From the IMG/VR virus record IMGVR_UViG_3300033153_001972, positions 1 to 32,397 of that record: a DNA stretch of 32,397 nucleotides, one strand, 5' to 3'. The notes under the pieces were generated by a model. The model searched no databases, was not told the origin of the DNA, and saw only the letters and a list, made by a program, of their open reading frames with translations. A program made the translations under genes and the position numbers. Below are positions 1-8,050 of the stretch, piece after piece (position 1 is the stretch's first letter; every line of letters starts with the position of its first letter). The DNA is from a virus.

Positions 1-1
1 T

Positions 2-1492
2 AACTATCCGTTTTTCTTCAAGCCGATCCAGGATGGTATGGATCGTCCTAAGACCGAACTGGCATATAGAGTCCCAGCTTCAAAGCTTACTAGACGTAAA
101 TTAGATGACAACGTCAAATTAAAGGAACTACAAGGATTAGACACAACCATAGATTGGAAGAATACAGGAGATAACTCTTATGATGGTGAAAAACTAAAGA
201 TATTAGCTCATGATGAAAGTGGTAAATGGGAAAGACCTGATAATATATTAAACAACTGGAGAGTTACAAAAACTACATTAAGACTAGGACGTAGAATCGT
301 AGGTAAATGTATGATGGGCTCAACATCAAACGCATTAGATAAAGGTGGAGCAAATTTCAAGAAACTATACGGAAATTCAGACGTTACAAAAAGAAATAGA
401 AACGGACAAACAAGTTCTGGCCTCTACTCTCTTTTCATCCCTATGGAATGGAACTACGAAGGATTCATGGATACTTTTGGATTACCTGTATTCACTACGC
501 CAGGAGTTATAGAACATTGGGATAATGAAGTAGATGGATTAAAAGAAGATGCAGATAGTTTAAATGAATATTATAGACAATTTCCTAGAACAGAAAAGCA
601 TGCATTTAGGGATGAGATTAAATCTTCTTTATTTAATCTAACCAAAATATACGAACAAATAGACTACAATGAAGAAATTAACAACCTTGCTAATATTACT
701 CAAGGTTCTTTTCATTGGGAGCATGGAGTAAAAGATACTAAAGTCTTATTTGTACCTAATAATAATGGAAGATTTAATATTTCTTGGATTCCTCCTAAAA
801 ATCTTCAAAATAATGTAATACTAAAACATGGATTTAAATCACCTGGAAATGATCATATCGGAGCATTTGGTTGTGACTCTTATGATATTAGTGGCACTGT
901 CGATGGTCGTGGGTCTAAAGGATCACTTCACGGATTAACAAAATTTTCTCTAGAAGATGCGCCTGCTAATCATTTCTTTTTAGAATATATAGCTAGACCA
1001 GAAACTGCAGAAGTTTTTTTTGAAGATGTTTTAATGGCTATGATTTTTTACGGAATGCCTATATTAGCAGAAAACAATAAACCAAGACTATTGTATTATA
1101 TAAAAAGAAGAGGGTATAGATTGTTTTCTATAAATAGACCTGATAAAGTTTGGAATAAACTATCAGTGTCTGAAAAAGAAATAGGTGGAATACCAAATTC
1201 AAGTGAAGATATTAAACAAGCTCATGCAGCGGCAATTGAAGCTTATATAGAAGATCACGTGGGTTTTAAAAATGACGAGTATGGAGACATGTATCATCAA
1301 AGAACTTTAGAAGATTGGACACAGTTTGATATTAATAATAGAACAAAGCACGATGCTTCTATTAGCTCGGGTTTAGCAATTATGGCTTGCAACAGAACTA
1401 AATATAAACCAACCGCACAGAGACAATCTAAAAAAATAGATTTAGGATTTAAAACATATGATAACAACGGTTTAGTTTCAAAAATAATATAA
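2..1492 (+). CDS. Terminase large subunit, 5' end cut by window edge
   Basis: This is the ATP-driven DNA packaging motor and headful/end nuclease that docks on the portal. The reading frame is open to the left edge (codons from base 2), so the ATG at 38 is internal and the true start lies outside. The N-terminal ATPase with Walker A is probably missing or mostly missing. What remains begins with a conserved-looking stretch (YPFFFKPIQDGMDRPKTE), then CMMGSTSNALDKGG near residue 90 counted from base 38, matching the end of the ATPase module. An RNase H-like nuclease half follows, with acidic patches around FGCDSYD (about residue 280) and VDGRGSKG, an ILAENNKPRLLYY segment, and a late Asp in HDASISSGLA. 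The portal gene starts 3 bases after the stop, the usual terminase-portal order. The family is sure; the exact catalytic residues are inferred. Confidence 0.9.
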   Translation, partial: NYPFFFKPIQDGMDRPKTELAYRVPASKLTRRKLDDNVKLKELQGLDTTIDWKNTGDNSYDGEKLKILAHDESGKWERPDNILNNWRVTKTTLRLGRRIVGKCMMGSTSNALDKGGANFKKLYGNSDVTKRNRNGQTSSGLYSLFIPMEWNYEGFMDTFGLPVFTTPGVIEHWDNEVDGLKEDADSLNEYYRQFPRTEKHAFRDEIKSSLFNLTKIYEQIDYNEEINNLANITQGSFHWEHGVKDTKVLFVPNNNGRFNISWIPPKNLQNNVILKHGFKSPGNDHIGAFGCDSYDISGTVDGRGSKGSLHGLTKFSLEDAPANHFFLEYIARPETAEVFFEDVLMAMIFYGMPILAENNKPRLLYYIKRRGYRLFSINRPDKVWNKLSVSEKEIGGIPNSSEDIKQAHAAAIEAYIEDHVGFKNDEYGDMYHQRTLEDWTQFDINNRTKHDASISSGLAIMACNRTKYKPTAQRQSKKIDLGFKTYDNNGLVSKII

Positions 1493-1495
1493 TAG

Positions 1496-3895
1496 ATGAT
1501 TTACACTAATACACAAAGTTCATTCCCTAATCAGGTAGTTCCTCAAGAAGAGAAAATGTCATTAGAATATGGCTTGATGGTAGGGAGAGCAATTGAAGGA
1601 GAATGGTGGGCTTCCGGCGTAGGTGGAGCAAGATACACAAATAATTACAATATTTTCCACCGTAGAAGACTATACGGTAGAGGTGAACAATCTATTCAAA
1701 AATACAAAGATGAATTATCTATTAACGGTGATTTAAGTTATCTAAATTTAGATTGGACTCCAGTGGCTATTATACCTAAATTTGTAGATATTGTAGTGAA
1801 TGGTATGTCAGAAAAAGTTTATGACATTAAAGCTTACGCTCAAGACCCTGCTTCCCAAAAAGCTAGAACTGATTACGCCACTAAGCTTCATAAAAATATA
1901 ATGAATAGACAACTTCTTCAAGCCATACAGCAACAACTAGGAGTTGATCTAAGTGAAGTTAAAGAAATACCAGAACCACCAGAGAGTGAAGAAGAATTAG
2001 AAATACACTTACAGTTAGATTACAAACAATCCATAGAAATAGCAGAAGAAGAAGTTATTAATACTGTTTTAGATAGAAATAAGTTTGAGCTAACTAAGAG
2101 GAGGTTTTACAAAGATTTAGTTGAAATAGGTATTGGCTGTGTAAAAACTAATTGGAATAGATCTAACGGTGTTACCGTAGATTACGTAGACCCTTCTAAC
2201 TTAGTATATTCTTACACTGATGATCCTAATTTTGAAGATATATATTACGTAGGTGAAGTTAAAAATATTAGTCTACCCGAACTTAAAAAAGAATTTCCTA
2301 ATCTAACTAAGGAAGAATTAGAGATGATTCAAAAGTTTCCAGGCAATACTAACTATAGAAGAAATTACAGAGGAAATAGAGACGATGATACTGTTCAAGT
2401 TCTTTACTTTGAATATAAAACATATGCAGATCAAGTTTGGAAAATTAAAAAGACAGCGAACGGATTAGAAAAACAAATCGAAAAGCCAGACACTTTCGCT
2501 CCACCACCTAATGATGGTTTTGAAAGAGTTAGTAGATCTATAGAAGTATTATATCATGGTGCTAAAATACTAGGTCATCCAATAATGCTTGACTGGAAGA
2601 TGGCGGAGAATATGACTAGACCCAGTTCTAATTTAACTAAGGTTAATATGAACTACACTATTTGTGCGCCAGACTTGTATAAAGGGAGAATTACATCTCT
2701 TGTAGAGCGTATGATTACTTTTGCAGATATGATTCAGTTAACATCTTTGAAGCTTCAACAAGTATTATCTAGAATGGTACCCGATGGTGTATATCTAGAT
2801 GTAGATGGTTTAGCAGAAGTAGATTTAGGTAATGGTACTAGTTATAATCCTAAAGAAGCATTAAATATGTATTTCCAAACTGGGTCTATTGTTGGTAGAT
2901 CTATGACTCAAGATGGAGATATAAACCCTGGTAAAGTACCAATTCAAGAGTTAAGTAGTAGCAATGGTATGGCTAAAATACAAAGTCTTATACAAACTTA
3001 CCAATACTACTTACAGATGATTAGAGATGTAACTGGTTTAAATGAAGCTAGAGATGGAAGTAATCCTGACAAAGACGCTTTATTAGGTTTGCAGAAGTTA
3101 GCTGTAGCACAGTCAAACGTGGCAACTAGACATATATTAGATGCTGGTTTATATCTTACTCTTAGAGCTTGCGAAAACATTGCCTTAAGAGTTTCGGACT
3201 CCTTAGAATTTGGTTTAACTAATGAAGCTTTAGTAAATAGTATTAGTTTATTTAATGTAGCAACTCTACAAGAAATGAAAAACTTGCACTTATATGACTT
3301 TGGGATATTTTTAGAATTAGAACCTGATGAAGAAGAAAAACAAGTGTTAGAACAAAACATTCAAATAGCTCTTCAATCAGGAGGAATTAATTTACCAGAC
3401 GCAATAGATATTAGACAAGTACGTAACCTAAGATTAGCAAACCAAATGTTGAAACTTAAGCAAAGGCAAAAAGCTCAAGCTGATCAACAACAACAAGAAC
3501 GAATGGTTCAAATGCAAGCGCAAGCAAGTGCTAAAGCAGCTGAAGAAGCCGCGATGTTTGAAGTACAAAAACAAGAAGCTATTGCTCAAACTACGTTACA
3601 ACTAGAAACAGGTAAGAGTCAATTAGAAATGCAAAGATTAGAGGCAGAGTTTAATCATAAGTTACAATTAGCAGAACAGAAGTTTGGTTTTGACATGCAA
3701 TTAACTCAAGCTGATGGTGCAAAACAACAAGCAAGAGAAGCAGAAATTGAAGCAAGAAAAGATCAAAGAACTAAGTTAGCAGCAAGTCAACAAAGCTATA
3801 TGATAGATCAAAGAAAAAATAACTTGCTACCTAAAGACTTTGTAAATGAAGACGAAAATATTGGTAATCTAGATTTAGGATCGCCATTAGCTTAA
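1496..3895 (+). CDS. Portal protein with long Gln-rich coiled-coil C-terminus
   Basis: This is probably the dodecameric portal through which DNA enters and leaves the head, and on which terminase and neck proteins dock. At 799 residues it is in the range of large podovirus and crAss-like portals. Visible landmarks are an N-terminal YNIFHRRRLYGRG stretch, the segment WTPVAIIPKFVDIVVNGM near residue 87, VDYVDPSNLVYSYTDDPNFED near residue 229, and RDVTGLNEARDGSNPDKDALLG near residue 511. This pattern of a wing, stem and crown helices with a conserved 'TG.NEARDGS' turn is typical of portals. From about residue 651 to 770 the chain becomes a Gln/Glu/Ala-rich helix likely to form a coiled coil, which could reach into the capsid as a barrel. 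The start follows the terminase stop by 3 bases with no Shine-Dalgarno. Identification rests on position between terminase and capsid plus recognised sequence character. Confidence 0.87.
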   Translation: MIYTNTQSSFPNQVVPQEEKMSLEYGLMVGRAIEGEWWASGVGGARYTNNYNIFHRRRLYGRGEQSIQKYKDELSINGDLSYLNLDWTPVAIIPKFVDIVVNGMSEKVYDIKAYAQDPASQKARTDYATKLHKNIMNRQLLQAIQQQLGVDLSEVKEIPEPPESEEELEIHLQLDYKQSIEIAEEEVINTVLDRNKFELTKRRFYKDLVEIGIGCVKTNWNRSNGVTVDYVDPSNLVYSYTDDPNFEDIYYVGEVKNISLPELKKEFPNLTKEELEMIQKFPGNTNYRRNYRGNRDDDTVQVLYFEYKTYADQVWKIKKTANGLEKQIEKPDTFAPPPNDGFERVSRSIEVLYHGAKILGHPIMLDWKMAENMTRPSSNLTKVNMNYTICAPDLYKGRITSLVERMITFADMIQLTSLKLQQVLSRMVPDGVYLDVDGLAEVDLGNGTSYNPKEALNMYFQTGSIVGRSMTQDGDINPGKVPIQELSSSNGMAKIQSLIQTYQYYLQMIRDVTGLNEARDGSNPDKDALLGLQKLAVAQSNVATRHILDAGLYLTLRACENIALRVSDSLEFGLTNEALVNSISLFNVATLQEMKNLHLYDFGIFLELEPDEEEKQVLEQNIQIALQSGGINLPDAIDIRQVRNLRLANQMLKLKQRQKAQADQQQQERMVQMQAQASAKAAEEAAMFEVQKQEAIAQTTLQLETGKSQLEMQRLEAEFNHKLQLAEQKFGFDMQLTQADGAKQQAREAEIEARKDQRTKLAASQQSYMIDQRKNNLLPKDFVNEDENIGNLDLGSPLA

Positions 3896-3919
3896 CATAT
3901 AATTATATAATATCATATC

Positions 3920-4879
3920 ATGGAAGAAACAAAACAAGAAAACATCCCACAAGAGGGTGAATTTAAAATGAAGAAAAAACCAGGAAGACCTAAAAAATTA
4001 GTAAACAAAAAAAAGGAAACTCCTAAAATAGAAATTAAAAAACAAGAAGATGCCGTTTCAGAGCCAAGCCCAGAGAAAGTGGATGTACGCGAATTACCCA
4101 AGGATGGCGGAGAAGTGGGAGAGACACACGCCGAAAAGCAAGAAACTCCCCAAGCGAAAGAAGAAGAAGTAAAAACTGAAACTCCTTCGATAGTAGAGAT
4201 CACAGATGAAGAACCAGAAACTGTTACTCCTCCCGCGCCAATAGCAAAAGAGGAAATTCCAACACCTAAGTTACCAGAAAACGTAGAAAAACTAGTTAAC
4301 TTTATGAAAGAAACTGGTGGAGATATAAATGATTATGTTAGATTAAATGCTGACTATTCAAATATAGATGATGATGCTTTATTAAAAGAATATTATAAAA
4401 ATACTAAACCACATTTAGATTTAGAGGAAATTGATTTTTTAATGGACGAACAATTTAAAGTGGATGAAGATTACGACGAAGAGCGAGCCGTTCGTAAAAA
4501 AAGACTCGCTAAAAAAGAAGAAGTTGCAAAAGCTCAAAAGTTTTTAGAAAATCTTAAAAAACAGTATTACGACGAAATCAAGTTGAGGCCAACCGTAAAC
4601 AATGAGATATCTAAAGCAAATGAGTTTTTCAACAGATACAATAAAGAACAAGAAATAGCTAAAAAGCAACACGAGGAGTTTATAAATTCAACAAACAAAA
4701 TGTTCTCTGATGAATTCAAAGGTTTTGATTTCGCTTTAGGAGAAAAAAAGTTTAGATATTCTGTAAACAATCCCAATGAAGTTGCTGAAGCCCAATCTGA
4801 TATTTCAAATGTGCTTAAGAAGTTCTTAAACGAAAAAGGAGAAGTTGTCGATTATAAAGGTTATCATAAAGCTATGTAA
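3920..4879 (+). CDS. Scaffolding-like capsid assembly protein, C-terminus apparently lost by frameshift
   Basis: This 319-residue, highly charged protein lies between portal and major capsid protein, the classic place for an internal scaffold. The first 125 residues are Lys/Glu/Pro-rich and likely disordered, and include an AT-hook-like PGRPKK at residues 21-26. Residues 125-319 look helical, with a DYVRLNADYSNIDDDALLKE segment followed by a coiled region rich in Glu and Lys. The frame ends at TAA after KGYHKAM. The next 36 codons in the -1 frame read as a plausible C-terminal tail, and scaffolding proteins normally bind capsid subunits through a basic C-terminus. I therefore think the annotated end is not the ancestral end. 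No separate prohead protease gene is visible. Scaffold function is inferred from position and composition, not from a catalytic signature. Confidence 0.65.
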   Translation: MEETKQENIPQEGEFKMKKKPGRPKKLVNKKKETPKIEIKKQEDAVSEPSPEKVDVRELPKDGGEVGETHAEKQETPQAKEEEVKTETPSIVEITDEEPETVTPPAPIAKEEIPTPKLPENVEKLVNFMKETGGDINDYVRLNADYSNIDDDALLKEYYKNTKPHLDLEEIDFLMDEQFKVDEDYDEERAVRKKRLAKKEEVAKAQKFLENLKKQYYDEIKLRPTVNNEISKANEFFNRYNKEQEIAKKQHEEFINSTNKMFSDEFKGFDFALGEKKFRYSVNNPNEVAEAQSDISNVLKKFLNEKGEVVDYKGYHKAM

Positions 4880-4986
4880 GTGCTGAGGGAAGGAAAACAG
4901 CTCCTGATGATATTTATTTAAATGGATTTAAAGTGAAAGCAGTTAGTGGTGTAAATAGTTCTAAATTAAAAATAAAACGAAAATAA
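4870..4986 (+). pseudogene. Out-of-frame remnant of the scaffold-like protein's C-terminal tail
   Basis: In the -1 frame relative to the preceding gene, bases 4870-4986 are open and end in TAA. They encode a peptide whose latter part reads YLNGFKVKAVSG, then NSSKLKIKRK. It has no ATG, so it cannot be an independent gene with a normal start. The basic end and coding-like composition fit the missing C-terminus of the scaffold-like protein. From memory, related phage proteins carry a comparable 'SSKLKIK' ending after a longer helical stretch, so a deletion of some tens of codons that is not a multiple of three is likely here. An assembly error is equally possible. No canonical X-XXY-YYZ slippery heptamer is present in the short overlap between 4870 and 4876. 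Confidence 0.6.
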
Positions 4987-5002
4987 CAAAAACTAATATA
5001 AA

Positions 5003-6472
5003 ATGGCTTTAGGAAATTTTATAGTACAAAACGCTGGATTACTTCCAACGCAAGATCAGTCAGTTTTATCGACTAACTATCTTCAATGGACAGATCCAGG
5101 TTCTGCAGACTTTGCTGATTTTGCTCAACAATATCTACCAGAATTGTACGAACAAGAAGTAGAAAGATTCGGTAACAGAACGTTATCAGGATTTTTAAGA
5201 ATGGTTGGCGCTGAAATGCCAATGACATCTGATCAAGTAATTTGGTCTGAACAAAATAGATTACATATCGGTTATGAAAACGTAAGTAAGATTGATACTG
5301 CAAATGATGCTACATTTACAGTTAACGTTCCAGCTGGTAATGAAGTAGTAATTAGAGTTAATCAAACTTTTGTAGTTTATGATCCAGCTTCTGGATTAAC
5401 TTTAAAAGGTTTAGTTACAACCGCTCCAAACCCAGGTAACCCAGGAACATTTACTTTCCAAGGTGCTTGCTACACTGCTCCTAACTTTGCAGCTTTAAAT
5501 GCAGTAAACCTTAAACTATTTGTTTATGGTTCTGATTTTGCAAAAGGAACATTAGGAATGGATGGTTCAGTTACTCCATCATTTACTCAATTTAACAACA
5601 AACCAATCATCATTAAAGATAAATATTTAGTTAATGGTTCTGACACTGCTCAGATTGGTTGGGTTGAAGTTGCTACTGAAGACGGAACATCTGGATTCTT
5701 ATGGTATATGAAAGCTGAATCAGAAACTAGACTAAGATATGAAGATTATCTTGAAATGGCGATGGTTGAAGGTGAATTAGCTGCGGCTGGTTCAGGTGTT
5801 GCTGGTCTACCAGGAACTCAAGCTTCAGGTGTTGGTACACAAGGTATGTTTGCAGCTTTAGAAGATAGAGGTAACGTTTATGCTGGTTTTGCTGGTGCTC
5901 CAAATCCTGGTTCAGGTGCTTTAGGAGACTTCGATCAAATCCTACAACAATTAGATTTACAAGGTGCAATTGAGGAAAATATGTTGTTTTTAGATAGAGC
6001 TACTGCTCTTGATTTTGATGATATGATTGCTACTCAAGCTGGTAGTTCTTATAATGCTACAACGGCTGCTTCTTACGGTCTTTTTGACAACGAAGCTGAA
6101 ATGGCACTTAACTTTGGTTTCTCTGGTTTTAGAAGAGGTTCTTATGACTTTTACAAAACTGATTGGAAATATCTTAATGATGCTTCTACAAGAGGAATGG
6201 TTGATAACATTAAAGGTGTATTAATACCTGCTGGTACTTCAACTGTTTATGATCAAATGTTAGGATCAAACATCAGACGACCTTTCTTACACGTAAGATA
6301 TAGAGCTTCTGAAACAGACGATAGAAGAATGAAATCATGGATTACTGGTTCTGTAGGTGGTGCTTATACATCATCTTTAGATGCTATGGAAGTTCATTAT
6401 CTTTCTGAAAGATGTCTTTGTGTACAAGCTGCTAATAACTCTTTTAAAACTTATAAATTATGGGAGCATTAA
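5003..6472 (+). CDS. Major capsid protein (HK97-fold expected)
   Basis: This is the shell-forming protein of the head. At 489 residues it follows the scaffold-like gene. It shows the composition and order expected of a large HK97-type capsid protein: an N-terminal arm, a helix-rich segment near residues 240-320 (MAMVEGELAAAGSG, then DQILQQLDLQGAIEENML), and a C-terminal domain with VLIPAGTSTVYDQMLGS, RRPFLHVRYRASETDDRR and DAMEVHYLSERCLCVQAANN. The late motifs match, from memory, the major capsid proteins of crAss-like and related marine podoviruses. The leader (AAAACTAATATAAA before ATG) has no Shine-Dalgarno but is A-rich, as in highly expressed Bacteroidota genes. The stop overlaps the start of the next gene by 13 bases, so the two are probably translationally coupled. 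The fold is inferred, not computed. Confidence 0.85.
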   Translation: MALGNFIVQNAGLLPTQDQSVLSTNYLQWTDPGSADFADFAQQYLPELYEQEVERFGNRTLSGFLRMVGAEMPMTSDQVIWSEQNRLHIGYENVSKIDTANDATFTVNVPAGNEVVIRVNQTFVVYDPASGLTLKGLVTTAPNPGNPGTFTFQGACYTAPNFAALNAVNLKLFVYGSDFAKGTLGMDGSVTPSFTQFNNKPIIIKDKYLVNGSDTAQIGWVEVATEDGTSGFLWYMKAESETRLRYEDYLEMAMVEGELAAAGSGVAGLPGTQASGVGTQGMFAALEDRGNVYAGFAGAPNPGSGALGDFDQILQQLDLQGAIEENMLFLDRATALDFDDMIATQAGSSYNATTAASYGLFDNEAEMALNFGFSGFRRGSYDFYKTDWKYLNDASTRGMVDNIKGVLIPAGTSTVYDQMLGSNIRRPFLHVRYRASETDDRRMKSWITGSVGGAYTSSLDAMEVHYLSERCLCVQAANNSFKTYKLWEH

Positions 6473-7128
6473 GAATAAACTTAACAGACGGAACATCAAC
6501 CTTTATTGACTTAAGTAATGCAACAAGTGTTAATGTTGCTAACTGTAATGAACAAAAATTCACGATTATTGTTGATGGACAGGGATACGACGTTATAAGG
6601 TTTGATACGACAGGTAATTTAGGAGATGAAGTAATATGGACATGGCAAATGCTTGCCGCTTATGTTTGTATAGCTGCAGATCCAATTAGATATGGTTATC
6701 CAAACTTGGGAAATAATTATGAAACTTACATACAGTATGACGATGAGAAATTTTTAGCTTCAGCTATTGATTCAGCTTTGTCTAATATTGCAGAACCAGC
6801 GGTTTTATCTAATAGAACAGCTCTAGCGATTGATATAGTAAGTTCTGATGAAGCTAAGGATTTAGGTGAGCAAATTGATAATGAAAAAGCCAACTGTGAA
6901 GATGAAGCAAGCATTCTAACAGAAGATTGCGAAAAGGCTGTTACAGATCCAGCATGTGTAAATGGTTTCGATTTTGGTGGAATAATATGTAGCTGTGGCG
7001 ACGCAGCTTGTTGTGAAGCAACCAAGCAAACCTACATTAAAAACTGCTTGTCAGGAGTTTTAGATGGCATTAGAATTGATTGGAAGCATCAATATCTTTT
7101 TAAAACGGTAACTAACGAAGGACCTTGA
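6460..7128 (+). CDS. Cysteine-rich virion-associated protein of unknown function
   Basis: I do not recognise this 222-residue protein. Its ATG lies inside the last codons of the capsid gene (ATGGGAGCATTAA, 13-base overlap), and an intrinsic terminator follows directly, so it shares a transcript with the capsid gene and may be made in related amounts. Residues 1-60 look beta-rich (MGALRINLTDGTSTFIDLS). Residues 146-196 hold eight cysteines (146, 157, 166, 177, 179, 184, 185, 196), including CSC and CC pairs; two more are at 29 and 70. Such density suggests metal binding or disulfide stapling. Together with the position, this makes a head decoration or capsid-stabilising protein a reasonable guess, nothing more. 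It ends in TGA. Confidence 0.8.
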   Translation: MGALRINLTDGTSTFIDLSNATSVNVANCNEQKFTIIVDGQGYDVIRFDTTGNLGDEVIWTWQMLAAYVCIAADPIRYGYPNLGNNYETYIQYDDEKFLASAIDSALSNIAEPAVLSNRTALAIDIVSSDEAKDLGEQIDNEKANCEDEASILTEDCEKAVTDPACVNGFDFGGIICSCGDAACCEATKQTYIKNCLSGVLDGIRIDWKHQYLFKTVTNEGP

Positions 7129-7147
7129 TAAAATAAATAAAACAATC

Positions 7148-7176
7148 AAAAACCCCTATTAATTTAGGGGTTTTTT
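7148..7176 (+). terminator. Rho-independent terminator after the capsid gene pair
   Basis: An 11-base-pair perfect stem (AAAAACCCCTA, 7148-7158, with TAGGGGTTTTT, 7165-7175) encloses a 6-base loop and ends in a T-run to 7176. It lies 20 bases after the TGA of the cysteine-rich gene and only 12 bases before the ATG of the next gene. Downstream genes therefore need read-through or a promoter that overlaps this element. The A-run on the left means the hairpin could also work on the opposite strand, but no gene is read that way here. Confidence 0.92.
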
Positions 7177-7188
7177 AAAAATAAAAAA

Positions 7189-8013
7189 ATGGGAGTTATA
7201 AGAGTAAAATTGGCTAACAACTATAGGACAGATCCGATACTAGCCGCGGATGATTATTTCCAAACCAATAGAGTTGTAAAATTAGTATCACCAGACAGTA
7301 AAATTATTCCAGGTTCCTGGAAAATGAGTTCGGATGTACCTTTGCAATTCGGTTTTGGAGCATATGCAAAATTGAATTCTGGAGGATATTGGGGTTTTAC
7401 AGTATGTTTTTTGAAAAATCAACAAACTGGAGTTACAGAGCTTTATGAAAAGCATCTTTCGACACAAAATTTCAATGGAGATATTAGCCCAGAATATTAT
7501 GCATGGTGGGAAGCTGGAAACGCACCCACACTTACAGACTTCAATATTTCGCCTGCTTCAGGATTTGTAAGTGAATTTGGAACATTTGTACATCCTGCTT
7601 ATTTAGCAGTAGCACATTTAAATGAAATATCTGTACAAGACCAAATGAATATTGACTTTGTTTATCCAAGTCCTATTCATCAAGATCAACCAAACTTTTA
7701 TTTTAATGATACAAATACTAATATTATTAAAGAAGGAGGTCTTGGGGCTAGAACACAACAAACAAGTCAAAGAGGTAAAGACAATGTGCCGGGACTTACA
7801 CTAGAAAAAAATGAAGGTTTTGGAGCATATGGAGATAATCCTTGGCCCAAATGTAGCATGACTTCTTTCTTTGAGACACAAGCTTTTAACGCTGGAAATG
7901 AAGAAGATATTAATAATGACATGCGGTCTAGTATTTTATCCTGCAGTGATGAGCAAGCTGCGCAATGGGATGAACAGTGGAGTGAAATTCTTTCAGGCCC
8001 TGGCCCTGCGTGA
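7189..8013 (+). CDS. Hypothetical protein in head gene cluster
   Basis: I do not recognise this 274-residue protein. It begins MGVIRVKLANNYR, which resembles the opening of the gene before it (MGALRINLTDG), hinting at a shared N-terminal strand or a weak relationship. The body is rich in aromatic residues and looks beta-structured up to about residue 170 (WKMSSDVPLQFGFGAYAKL, YWGFTVCFLKNQQTG). The C-terminal third is Asn/Gln/Gly-rich and ends in a flexible SGPGPA. There is no signal peptide or membrane segment. The start is 12 bases after a terminator T-run, in an A-only leader (AAAATAAAAAA), and the gene ends in TGA. Its place between capsid and neck genes suggests a virion or head-completion role, which is inference only. 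Confidence 0.75.
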   Translation: MGVIRVKLANNYRTDPILAADDYFQTNRVVKLVSPDSKIIPGSWKMSSDVPLQFGFGAYAKLNSGGYWGFTVCFLKNQQTGVTELYEKHLSTQNFNGDISPEYYAWWEAGNAPTLTDFNISPASGFVSEFGTFVHPAYLAVAHLNEISVQDQMNIDFVYPSPIHQDQPNFYFNDTNTNIIKEGGLGARTQQTSQRGKDNVPGLTLEKNEGFGAYGDNPWPKCSMTSFFETQAFNAGNEEDINNDMRSSILSCSDEQAAQWDEQWSEILSGPGPA

Positions 8014-8032
8014 TACAAACAATAAATAAACA

Positions 8033-8050
8033 ATTATATTATATTATATT
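8033..8050 (+). repeat. ATTAT pentamer repeat abutting a start codon
   Basis: Bases 8033-8050 are three copies of ATTAT followed by ATT, running directly into the ATG at 8051. It is the only leader in the window made purely of a short tandem repeat. It keeps the start region unstructured and could vary in copy number. A regulatory role is speculation. Confidence 0.6.

Noticed and set aside
3007-4203. Open frames on the - strand at 3007-3360 and 3913-4203
   Set aside because: Antisense shadows of the portal and scaffold-like genes; Ser/Phe/Leu-rich translations mirror the coding strand and all real genes here are on the + strand.
4865-4879. Programmed -1 frameshift at the end of the scaffold-like gene
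   Set aside because: Not called as programmed: the overlap of the two frames is only a few bases and holds no X-XXY-YYZ heptamer or clear downstream structure, so a deletion or assembly error explains it more simply.
5727-6224. Open frames at 5727-5969 (-) and 6027-6224 (+) inside the capsid gene
   Set aside because: They lie fully within the confidently read capsid gene in other frames and have Leu/His/Gln-rich low-complexity translations.
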